NCBI GenBank assembly: GCA_005793285.1
Contig: SXPO01000265.1
Span: forward strand, 1-14,334
DNA from: Nitrospiraceae bacterium
Lineage (GTDB): Bacteria > Nitrospirota > Nitrospiria > Nitrospirales > Nitrospiraceae
DNA: 14,334 nt
Reading direction: 5' to 3'
Shown: one piece after another, positions 8,154 to 14,247 of the stretch
Layout of the letters: every line of letters starts with the position of its first letter
How positions within the stretch are numbered: the first letter of the stretch is position 1
Program-made: the position numbers and the translations under genes
The notes under the pieces: generated by a model
Databases searched by the model: none
What the model saw: the letters and a program-made list of their open reading frames with translations, nothing else
What the model was told of the DNA's origin: nothing

Positions 8154-8648
8154 TTATGAAACTATCTTTCTCACATCTTTCAGCAGAATCAACAGATGTA
8201 ACGAATCGCTGGGTGAAGGGATGAAGTCAAAATGCTGGTAGAACCGCGTTGCATGATGATCTTTGGCATGGACCAGTAGGGCGCGAACTCCCACAATGTC
8301 TGCGGCCTGAAGCGTCCGCAACATGGCATCTCTCAGCAGTCCTGCTCCAACCCCCTTTTTTTGCCATTGATGGTCAACGGCTAGTCGTGCGAGCAGCATG
8401 ACAGGAATAGGATGATGGGCGAGTCCCTTCGTGACTCGTGCTGGCGCCTGTTCATACTCCACCGACCCCACAGCCAGCGAGTAATAGCCGATCACCGCTT
8501 GATCCGCCAACCCGACATAAGTGGTTGATGCCCCGCTGCCTTGATTCGGGAGCGCGTACTTTTGCAGAAAACGATTGAGGTCCTGGTTGCCGCAGTCGAA
8601 CGTGTCAACCGCGTGACGAGAGTGAAGCTTTTCGATCCTGGGAGTCAA
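8154..8648 (-). CDS. GNAT-family acetyltransferase toxin (TacT/AtaT-like)
   Basis: This 164-residue protein has the GNAT fold of type II toxins that acetylate the aminoacyl group of charged tRNAs and stop translation. The acetyl-CoA loop is QWQKKGVGAGLLRDAML (about residues 94-110, with the Q/RxxGxG/A signature), preceded by LLARLAVD. Tyr137 in RFYQHFDF corresponds to the catalytic tyrosine of the TacT group. The N-terminal DCGNQDLNRFL is also typical. The start is TTG at 8648, overlapping the antitoxin TGA as TTGA, with GGAAGA just upstream; a weak start and coupling would keep toxin below antitoxin. It is paired with the DUF1778 gene directly upstream, as usual. I cannot tell from sequence which tRNA is the target. 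A housekeeping N-acetyltransferase is unlikely given the pairing. Confidence 0.9.
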   Translation of the reverse strand: MTPRIEKLHSRHAVDTFDCGNQDLNRFLQKYALPNQGSGASTTYVGLADQAVIGYYSLAVGSVEYEQAPARVTKGLAHHPIPVMLLARLAVDHQWQKKGVGAGLLRDAMLRTLQAADIVGVRALLVHAKDHHATRFYQHFDFIPSPSDSLHLLILLKDVRKIVS

Positions 8649-8947
8649 CGTTCTTCCGTAGGGGCAGGAACAACGTCAAAGAATCCAGGCTCAGTCAACA
8701 AGCGCTGCAGACGAGGGAGAGACCGGATTGGAGCATCCAACGCCCGCTGAAACTCAGACCATTTTGCTTTACTCAGCACGAATGTGTGGCGATCTGCCAG
8801 CGTTTGCTCGGCATGAGACAGCGCGCTTTCAAGGACAAATGCACTCAGCGAACGACTGGCAACGGATGCAGCAGCTTCCAATCTCCGTTTGGCTGCGGAG
8901 CTCAGTCGAATATCCAGTTTTTCAGTACGAACTGCTTGTGCTGACAT
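8645..8947 (-). CDS. DUF1778 antitoxin (TacA/AtaR-like)
   Basis: This antitoxin of the GNAT toxin has a ribbon-helix-helix N-terminus (RTEKLDIRLSSAAKRRLEAA) that in this family binds the operon promoter, and a C-terminal tail that wraps and blocks the toxin's acetyl-CoA site. The DUF1778 pattern continues as SRSLSAFVLESAL and ends with the tail LTEPGFFDVVPAP, where the F-x-P type motif is common in the family. An upstream in-frame ATG exists at 8983, but ATG 8947 is preferred: GGGAGGTGG lies 5 nt upstream and the promoter -10 element would overlap the longer start. This gives 100 residues. The operon is probably autoregulated; the promoter carries a TGTCA/TGACA symmetric pair that could be the operator. 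Confidence 0.9.
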   Translation of the reverse strand: MSAQAVRTEKLDIRLSSAAKRRLEAAASVASRSLSAFVLESALSHAEQTLADRHTFVLSKAKWSEFQRALDAPIRSLPRLQRLLTEPGFFDVVPAPTEER

Positions 8948-8970
8948 TTTGCCACCTCCCATTGCCCCAA

Positions 8971-8999
8971 ATCGTATCTTCATAGTTCATCAATGTCAA
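8971..8999 (-). promoter_or_regulatory. Sigma70-type promoter of the toxin-antitoxin operon
   Basis: On the minus strand, TTGACA (8999-8994, perfect -35) is followed after exactly 17 nt by TACGAT (8976-8971, 4 of 6 to TATAAT). Transcription would start near 8963, just before the ribosome site GGGAGGTGG and ATG 8947. The -35 lies inside an imperfect symmetric element, TGTCA-11 nt-TGACA, roughly 8994-9014, a plausible site for the ribbon-helix-helix antitoxin. The match is by eye. Confidence 0.65.
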
Positions 9000-9189
9000 G
9001 ACAATGTGATGACATATTAAACTTTACTATTCAGCATGTTACGAAAGCATACTCCTCATATGGCTTAAAATAGTCATGAAGCAGTGGCCCCAGTATGATA
9101 TTTTCCATTTCTTTCCCTGGCCGACACAGATGAGCCGAAAGGAAGAAGCGGCTAGCACAGCATAACGCACCGCATTAGAATCAGTCACC
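9000..9189. other. Divergent intergenic region
   Basis: This spacer lies between the antitoxin promoter and the ankyrin-repeat gene. It begins AT-rich (ATATTAAACTTTACTATTC) and becomes GC-richer toward the ankyrin gene. I see TAAAAT and TATGAT hexamers that could serve as -10 elements for the plus-strand gene, but no -35 at the right distance for either. No ORF or RNA gene is supported here. Confidence 0.4.
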
Positions 9190-10614
9190 ATGGCCGAAGA
9201 CCAGAATCCGGACCGACATCGTCTTCTTGCCCAATCCCCTGAAGACATCCGAGCCCTCCACCAACTGTGTCGGGACGGACGCCTGTACGAGGTCGAACGT
9301 TGGATCGCTCAAGGCAAGCCGATCCAAGTTGCGCCGCAAGCCATCCCAAAGGGCACACGACTGAAGACGGCGCTGCAGATAGCTCTTGAGACTGGCCAAT
9401 ACTCACTCGCGGTTCTCCTCCTGAGCAAAGGCTATCAGGTCGAATTGGAGCGGTACTCTCCCCTCGACATGGCCCTGCGCGCCCGACGTTGGGACCTCTT
9501 CGATCTCCTCCTCGAATGGGGAGCAGATCTGAAGAGTGCTGATGTCTATACCGTACTCAACACCTACAACATGGAGCTGTATGAGCGATTCAGGGCCGCA
9601 GGGTATGACTTGACTCAACGCCACGAGATGGCATCCATCTTGGGCCACGGAACCTCAAACCGTCCGCTCCTTGGATTCATGAAGCGGCACCGGGCAGAAG
9701 ACCCGAAAATCCAGCATGAGCTCAATATGGCCCTCGGCGAGCATGCAAAGGCAGGGAACGAGAAAGGCGTCAACCTCTGTCTCTGGGCCGGAGCTGACGC
9801 GCACGCGCCCACTCAGAATTCCGATTCGGGCCTTTCAGGGGATGCCGAAACACAGGATGGGGAAGAGCGCTTCACCGGCTGCTCGGCAATCGAACAAGCT
9901 GCCAGCGAGGGACAGCTAACCATCCTCAAGCGACTTGGCCCCGATCCTACCCGTGACGACTTCGACACTCTGTACCGGTACGCGAAGAATGGGTCCGTCA
10001 TTGCCTTCCTTGCGACCATCCAGCCGCCCAATGATTTGACCTCAATTCTGTCGTCCCATCTTATATGGGTCGGAAATCCATTCCCCTGGGCTATCCGTAC
10101 GGGAACCGGAACGATTGAGGCTCTCCTTTCTTGCAAAGTTCGGTGGAAGGAAACGAACCCTGAATGGGTTACCGACATTCGGCGGTCGATCTTAAAGGTC
10201 GGCGATTACGATCTGAAGACGATCATGTCACGCCTGAGGCGGTCAGAGGTCTGTGCGCCTGAGACCTACCGAGAGCTCATCCGAACACCGAGCATGCAGA
10301 AGCGATTGCTCACCATGGGGCTCGTGAAAAAGCCTGTAAGCGAGCGCGAAAAACGAAGGGATGAACTTACGCGGCTGATGAGCCGCTATGACCGAGCGGC
10401 GCTCTACAAACAGGTTTGGTCACAACCCGTCCAGGAGGTGGCCAAATCCTACGGAATCTCGGGTGTAAGGCTAGGGAAGGTCTGCCGCAAGCTGCAGGTT
10501 CCAGTCCCCCCGCGAGGCTATTGGGCACGCGTGCAGAATGGATATTCGGCGAAGAAGCCACCTTTGACAAAGCTGAGTGACCGTCAATTACCTTCTCATC
10601 ATTCCAGCAAATAA
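9190..10614 (+). CDS. Ankyrin-repeat protein with C-terminal HTH-like module
   Basis: This is a 474-residue soluble protein of unknown function with no signal peptide or membrane segment. Ankyrin-like repeats occupy roughly residues 19-113: IRALHQLCRDGRLYEVERWI, then TALQIALETGQYSLAVLLLS, then SPLDMALRARRWDLFDLLLE with GADL. Weaker copies appear near 184-205 and 231-250. Residues 404-459 form a separate module: ALYKQVWSQPVQEVAKSYGI, then GVRLGKVCRKLQVPVPPRGYW and KKPPL. The last block is a widespread helix-turn-helix-like unit in accessory proteins of mobile elements; the AKSYGISGVRLGKVCRKL part has the spacing of an HTH. A regulatory or defence-associated role is inference from this architecture and its neighbours. 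ATG 9190 is the first start after an in-frame TAA; no good ribosome site precedes it, so expression may be low or the start unusual. Confidence 0.85.
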   Translation: MAEDQNPDRHRLLAQSPEDIRALHQLCRDGRLYEVERWIAQGKPIQVAPQAIPKGTRLKTALQIALETGQYSLAVLLLSKGYQVELERYSPLDMALRARRWDLFDLLLEWGADLKSADVYTVLNTYNMELYERFRAAGYDLTQRHEMASILGHGTSNRPLLGFMKRHRAEDPKIQHELNMALGEHAKAGNEKGVNLCLWAGADAHAPTQNSDSGLSGDAETQDGEERFTGCSAIEQAASEGQLTILKRLGPDPTRDDFDTLYRYAKNGSVIAFLATIQPPNDLTSILSSHLIWVGNPFPWAIRTGTGTIEALLSCKVRWKETNPEWVTDIRRSILKVGDYDLKTIMSRLRRSEVCAPETYRELIRTPSMQKRLLTMGLVKKPVSEREKRRDELTRLMSRYDRAALYKQVWSQPVQEVAKSYGISGVRLGKVCRKLQVPVPPRGYWARVQNGYSAKKPPLTKLSDRQLPSHHSSK

Positions 10615-10784
10615 GCCGGCCTGATTTTCCATTTCGACTTCGAAAATAATGAAGTGCCACCAGTGGCACCTGACTCTGTAACTCATTGATATTAAATGAC
10701 ACTAAATGTCACTTTTTACTTTGAGTTTTATCAATAATTGATTGTTCTTGTTCATCTTTATTTTGTCATGAAAAGGCTGGCGTC
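10615..10784. other. Stem-loops and AT-rich tract after the ankyrin-repeat gene
   Basis: No gene lies between the ankyrin stop and the tRNA remnant. The stretch holds a GTGCCA-CCAG-TGGCAC hairpin (10654-10669), a tandem near-repeat AAATGACACT/AAATGTCACT (10694-10713) whose core can fold as TGACA-CTAAA-TGTCA before a T-rich tail, and a 13-nt palindrome ATCAAT-A-ATTGAT (10730-10742). From about 10680 to 10770 the DNA is strikingly AT-rich compared with its surroundings, as is common at the ends of integrated elements. Confidence 0.5.
10697..10722 (+). terminator. Possible weak intrinsic terminator
   Basis: TGACA-CTAAA-TGTCA forms a 5-bp stem followed by CTTTTTACTTT, placed about 80 nt after the ankyrin gene stop. 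The stem is short and AT-containing, so it would be weak. The stronger hairpin at 10654-10669 upstream lacks a T-tract. Together they may end the transcript. Confidence 0.35.
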
Positions 10785-10812
10785 GACAGTTCAATTCTGT
10801 CCCTCGGCACCA
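10785..10812 (+). repeat. Orphan tRNA 3' end (probable tRNA-Leu), candidate att site
   Basis: These 28 nt are exactly the 3' end of a tRNA: T-arm stem GACAG (10785-10789), loop TTCAATT with the invariant TTC-purine-A pattern, paired stem CTGTC (10797-10801), acceptor strand CCTCGGC (10802-10808), discriminator A and encoded CCA (10810-10812). CCTCGGC would pair with a 5' GCCGAGG, the usual start of bacterial tRNA-Leu. No D-arm, anticodon arm or GCCGAGG precedes it in the adjacent DNA, so this is a 3' fragment, not a gene. tRNA-targeted integrases leave such a copy at the distal end of the element. With the fragment on the plus strand, the intact tRNA and the element would lie to the left. No integrase gene is seen in the window. 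Confidence 0.75.
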
Positions 10813-11189
10813 CATCCCTTCAAAGCATTAGAGAAATCTGGCCTTGTCCCGCTCTCTCCCCTGAGCGATCTTTCAGCATTCTTCAGCCAGACTAGCCGCA
10901 ATTTTCTCACACGCAGCCAGGAAAAATTCACACCATTCAATTGAGCCTGGACTGAAAGGCAATATGATTGAACCCAACATTAGGATCGAGCCGCAGAACT
11001 CTTTTCGCAGGAATCTAGCAGCAAGTTACGGACAGGCAGGAGCAAGTCATCCCCTCCCCTTCGATAGGTCTTCAGACCAAGTCCATCAGGACTCCACAAG
11101 TGACAGGAGCCCCTCATGCTCCAATGGAGCCGGTACTGGGCCGGAAAACCGCTCGGGAATGGCCCCTACCATAATCGCAAAGATCACTA
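10813..11189. other. Stretch without a supported gene
   Basis: About 380 bp lie between the tRNA remnant and the phosphatase-like frame. A plus-strand open frame starts at 10964, but its composition (QAGASHPLPFDRSS, SDRSPSCSNGAG) is unlike a real protein and it is antisense to the decayed phosphatase. The part nearest 11190 probably contains frame-shifted remains of that phosphatase, down to about 11114 on the minus strand. No RNA gene, promoter or repeat stands out. Confidence 0.5.
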
Positions 11190-11495
11190 TCAAGTCCACT
11201 GATCGCCACAGCCGCATCCCCTCCGGAGCATGGCCGAAATATCGATGCCCATTTTCACCATCACAAGCACTATCCTCCGATCCAGAGCAACCAACCTCAC
11301 ACCGACACTGAACACTTTCACCAGCCCCATTCCATAGTGGCGAGCAATGGCTTCTGCCCCAGAACTACGGCAGACATTGCCGATACAGACGAAAAGAACG
11401 CGAACGGGCTTCTGGTCCAGGCCAGACTGAACCGTCGATAGGCTATCCCGCCCACCAATGGAAGAATCTTTCTCGTCTGCTTCAGTATGAGTCAA
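11190..11495 (-). pseudogene. Decayed low-molecular-weight tyrosine phosphatase/ArsC-like gene
   Basis: This is a 101-codon frame in which only the middle is recognisable. VRVLFVCIGNVCRSSGAEAI (from about residue 30) contains the C-x5-R phosphate loop with the GN and CRS of low-molecular-weight phosphatases and related arsenate reductases. ARHYG, then SVGVRLVALDRRIVLVMVKM and GIDISAM follow the family pattern. Homology then stops: the frame ends LRRGCGCGDQWT, without the distal Asp-Pro motif that supplies the general acid. The next frame continues with LCDYGRGHSRAVF, which weakly resembles the family's VCD..R..CPVF segment, so a frameshift near 11220 is likely. The first 28 residues look like non-coding DNA read through. 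Such phosphatases often regulate polysaccharide export, which would fit the neighbouring genes, but this copy looks dead. Confidence 0.55.
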
Positions 11496-11635
11496 TGCAT
11501 GCGTGCTGTCGGCAGAATCTGGATATTGACTAGCTTGCCATTCATTTCATCCTATTTTTTTGCATTTGGATAGCTCTCTCGAGCAGCTTGCTATGGCCAC
11601 CAAACCACCGGCCTGACCTTCAGAGCCTGACACCC

Positions 11636-11788
11636 CTAGAAGAGGGTATAGATGAAGGGAGCCACCGCCGACCCCTGGGTCAGAACAATCAGGCTTCCAA
11701 GCAATACGAGCACGATAATGATCGGAAGGAGCCAGAATTTCTTCCGCTCCTTCATAAAGGCCCAGAGCTCCATCAGAAAATCGCCCAT
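11636..11788 (-). CDS. DUF5989 small membrane protein (SxtK-like)
   Basis: This is a 50-residue protein read directly from the minus strand. It begins MGDFLMELWAFMKERKKFW, continues with a single hydrophobic helix LLPIIIVLVLLGSLIVLTQG (about residues 20-39), and ends SAVAPFIYTLF. This is the pattern of DUF5989, tiny one-pass inner membrane proteins found next to carbamoyltransferases. ATG 11788 is preceded by AGGAGG about 6 nt upstream, an excellent ribosome site. It lies 27 nt after the SxtJ-like gene and is surely cotranscribed with it. In saxitoxin clusters the same three-gene order is sxtI-sxtJ-sxtK; the biochemical role of the small protein is not known to me. Confidence 0.9.
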   Translation of the reverse strand: MGDFLMELWAFMKERKKFWLLPIIIVLVLLGSLIVLTQGSAVAPFIYTLF

Positions 11789-11815
11789 ACACCCTCCTAA
11801 TTAACAAACCTCTGG

Positions 11816-12211
11816 TTAAAACTGACGTTTCATATGGGAACGGGGTCTCGGAGATCGGACCACTCTGTAGGTCGTACTCGACTCAGAAAATGCCTGTCTC
11901 ATCGTATCCTTTCCCATCAGGCGAAAGACGATACCGATCGGTGTAACCAATCCATAAAACACGATGCCAAGCAGAATCCTCGTATTGATCCACCCCAGAA
12001 TATACCCGACCCACATCCACCCTTTATGAATAGGCGCCAACATAGAGGGATAAACGCCACCGCATATAATGAGCAGACCGCCGACTCCGGTTGCCCACAG
12101 ACGCAGCGGCTCCCCGCGAAATACCAGCGGCCACAGACCGATCACGGCAAAGACCGCTCCGACCAACAAGCCAAATTGCCGTAACTCTTTGCGTGTGGCT
12201 GCGTGATCCAT
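11816..12211 (-). CDS. SxtJ-like membrane protein
   Basis: This 131-residue membrane protein is of the family that accompanies NodU/CmcH-type carbamoyltransferases. Hydrophobic segments lie at about residues 13-31 (FGLLVGAVFAVIGLWPLVF), 35-58 (LWATGVGGLLIICGGVYPSM) and 64-98 (GWMWVGYILGWINTRILLGI and VFYGLVTPIGIVFRL). The motif PxHKGWMxxGxxLGxxNTRxLL with FYGLVTPIGxxxRLxGKD is diagnostic of SxtJ-like proteins. The C-terminal tail is basic (RSPRPRSHMKRQF). ATG 12211 follows the carbamoyltransferase stop by 20 nt with a GGGGATAAAGG stretch upstream. It probably anchors or assists the carbamoyltransferase at the membrane, which is inference from constant co-occurrence. Confidence 0.9.
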   Translation of the reverse strand: MDHAATRKELRQFGLLVGAVFAVIGLWPLVFRGEPLRLWATGVGGLLIICGGVYPSMLAPIHKGWMWVGYILGWINTRILLGIVFYGLVTPIGIVFRLMGKDTMRQAFSESSTTYRVVRSPRPRSHMKRQF

Positions 12212-12231
12212 TGCCTTTATCCCCAGTTTAG

Positions 12232-14076
12232 CTAGTCGAGTTCGAATTCTTTCTTCCAGTCAGAATCCCCTTCAAGAGGCACCTGATCCTCTTTCCTCAA
12301 TACGTAATTTTCGATCACCAGGACATCCATCTCTGTCCGCATGAAACAGCGATAGGCATCTTCCGGCGTACAGACAATCGGCTCCCCCCGCACGTTGAAC
12401 GAGGTATTCACACAAGTGGCATAGCCCGTCTTTGCCTCAACCGTCTTGAGCAACTGGTAGTACCGAGGGTTCGTCTCCTCGTGAACCGTCTGAATTCTGG
12501 CAGAGTAATCGATGTGCGTGACGGATGGGATATCTGAGCGTGGCACATTGAGCAAATCAATCCCCCAAAGCGCTTTCTGGCTCTGATCGAATGGAAGGCG
12601 TCGCTTTTCAAGAACCGGAGCCACGAGCAACATGTAGGGGCTGTCACAGTTCATCTGGAAATAATCCGACACCCGCTCTCTCAATACAGACGGCGCAAAG
12701 GGCCTGAACGATTCACGATATTTAATCTTGAGGTTCAGCACAGACTGCATGTTCGTATTGCGCGCATCCCCGAGAATGCTACGCCCGCCAAGAGATCGCG
12801 GTCCAAACTCCATCCGGCCCTGATGCCAGCCCACGACTTTTCCCGCCGCCAGCTCATCGGCCACCTGATCGTACAAATCCTTCTCATCGAATCGACGATA
12901 TACCGCCCCAAGGGTCTTCAGCCTTACTTCGACATCCTCATTGCTGAATGAGGGCCCCAAATAACTCCCCTTCATTTTGTCATGGATATTATCGGCAGTC
13001 CTGGGCTTGCTCTCATACTGATGCCAGGCGCTCAGCGCAGCCCCCACTGCCCCGCCTGCATCGCCTGCAGCAGGCTGAATCCAAATCCCCTTAAACGGTC
13101 CCTCCCGGAGCACCCGCCCGTTTCCCACACAATTGAGTGCGACACCTCCTGCCAGACAAAGATGGTCCGCTCCCGTTTCCCGATGCATCGTCCGCGACAA
13201 CCGCAGCATGACCTCTTCGGTCACTTCCTGAATAGATCGAGCCAGATCCATCTCGCGCTGACCGAACTTCGACTCAGCCTTGCGGGGAGGGCCCCCAAAT
13301 ATGTCGTCAAACTTACGGCTCGTCATGGTCAAGCCTGTGCAATAGTTGAAATACTCCATATTCATTCTGAACGTGCCGTCCGGCTTGAGATCGATCAGAT
13401 GGTCGTAAATCGCCTTGACGTACGTCGGCTCTCCATACGGAGCTAACCCCATGACTTTATATTCACCGGAATTGACCTTGAACCCCGTATAGTAGGTGAA
13501 GGCCGAGTACAGCAGACCGATCGAGTGGGGAAACGGAATATCCCAGAGGGAGGTTAGTTTATTGCCCTCTCCCAGCCACGCCGACGTAGTCGCCCATTCT
13601 CCGACCCCGTCCATGCACAACACGGCAGCCCGTTCATAGGGGGACGCGTAGAATGCTGATGCGGCGTGGGACTCGTGATGCTCGCCGAAGAGAAACTCCG
13701 GCAATTCGGACTTATCGAGACCGTTCGAACAGGCCAGCACTTCTTTTTGCAGCAAGTTACGCAAAAAAAGCTTCTCTTTTAACCAGACGGGCATCGCGGC
13801 CAGAAACGATTGAATGCCAGAGGGGGCAAATCCGAGGTAGGTTTCCAGCAACCGTTCAAACTTAATGAACGGCTTGTCGTAAAACACAATATATTTTAGA
13901 TCCTCAACGCCAATCCCGGCCTGAGCCAGACAATACTCAACTGCTTGACGCGGGAATCCCGGATCGTGCTTCTTTCTGGTAAACCGCTCTTCTTGCGCCG
14001 CCGCGACAATCTCGCCATCCTGCAACATACAAGCAGCGCTATCATGATAAAAAGCAGAAATGCCAAGTATGTACAT
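12232..14076 (-). CDS. NodU/CmcH-family O-carbamoyltransferase (SxtI-like)
   Basis: This 614-residue enzyme is predicted to move a carbamoyl group from carbamoyl phosphate, through carbamoyl-AMP, to a hydroxyl of a sugar or small molecule. The N-terminal Kae1-like domain starts LGISAFYHDSAACML and AAAQEERFTRKKHD, with the metal-binding GEHHESHAASAF (His133-His137), CMDGVGEW (154-161), SGEYKVMGLAPYG and GGVALNC (310-316). The C-terminal domain has GRMEFGPRSLGGRSILGDAR (420-439), then ESFRPFAPSV and CVNTSFN (555-561) with GEPIVCTPEDA, all typical. Length is that of complete family members. ATG 14076 matches the family N-terminus, yet the upstream TTAATATT lacks a recognisable ribosome site. It is the first gene of the trio with the SxtJ-like and DUF5989 genes and is divergent from a UDP-sugar dehydrogenase, so a polysaccharide or nucleotide-sugar-derived substrate is likely. 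The acceptor cannot be told from sequence. Confidence 0.95.
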   Translation of the reverse strand: MYILGISAFYHDSAACMLQDGEIVAAAQEERFTRKKHDPGFPRQAVEYCLAQAGIGVEDLKYIVFYDKPFIKFERLLETYLGFAPSGIQSFLAAMPVWLKEKLFLRNLLQKEVLACSNGLDKSELPEFLFGEHHESHAASAFYASPYERAAVLCMDGVGEWATTSAWLGEGNKLTSLWDIPFPHSIGLLYSAFTYYTGFKVNSGEYKVMGLAPYGEPTYVKAIYDHLIDLKPDGTFRMNMEYFNYCTGLTMTSRKFDDIFGGPPRKAESKFGQREMDLARSIQEVTEEVMLRLSRTMHRETGADHLCLAGGVALNCVGNGRVLREGPFKGIWIQPAAGDAGGAVGAALSAWHQYESKPRTADNIHDKMKGSYLGPSFSNEDVEVRLKTLGAVYRRFDEKDLYDQVADELAAGKVVGWHQGRMEFGPRSLGGRSILGDARNTNMQSVLNLKIKYRESFRPFAPSVLRERVSDYFQMNCDSPYMLLVAPVLEKRRLPFDQSQKALWGIDLLNVPRSDIPSVTHIDYSARIQTVHEETNPRYYQLLKTVEAKTGYATCVNTSFNVRGEPIVCTPEDAYRCFMRTEMDVLVIENYVLRKEDQVPLEGDSDWKKEFELD

Positions 14077-14247
14077 AATATTAATCGGTTACGTATCGTA
14101 AGCCCCTCAGTCGAAACAATAATACATCGCATTCAAGAGAGCAATCTCTCGCATGCAAGAAAGCGCACGGCGATGAAGAAGATGAAACGACTTCGTTGAC
14201 GGAAACGCAACGTTCTGCCATCCTGGGACAAATCACCGGAGGGGTTC
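14077..14247. other. Divergent intergenic region with short hairpins
   Basis: These 171 bp separate two divergent genes and must contain both promoters, but I see no clear consensus pair. There is a GAGAG-CAAT-CTCTC hairpin at 14137-14150, a CGTTG/CAACG symmetric pair near 14194-14212, and a TTGACG hexamer within the latter that could be a -35 for the plus-strand gene but has no -10 at the right spacing. Upstream of the minus-strand start the DNA is AT-rich (TTAATATT). Confidence 0.4.

Noticed and set aside
10964..11311. Plus-strand open frame of 115 codons
   Set aside because: It has no recognisable domain, a biased composition, and is antisense to the decayed phosphatase.
11542..11604. T-run near a TAGC/GCTA pairing as a terminator
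   Set aside because: The T-run lies before, not after, the possible stem on the plus strand, and on the minus strand it is an A-run.
11547..11807. Minus-strand open frame of 86 codons overlapping the DUF5989 gene
   Set aside because: The DUF5989 reading in another frame has a strong ribosome site and a clear membrane helix; this frame is its shadow.
12982..13446. Plus-strand open frame of 154 codons inside the carbamoyltransferase
   Set aside because: It is antisense to highly conserved carbamoyltransferase motifs, so its openness reflects codon bias of the real gene.
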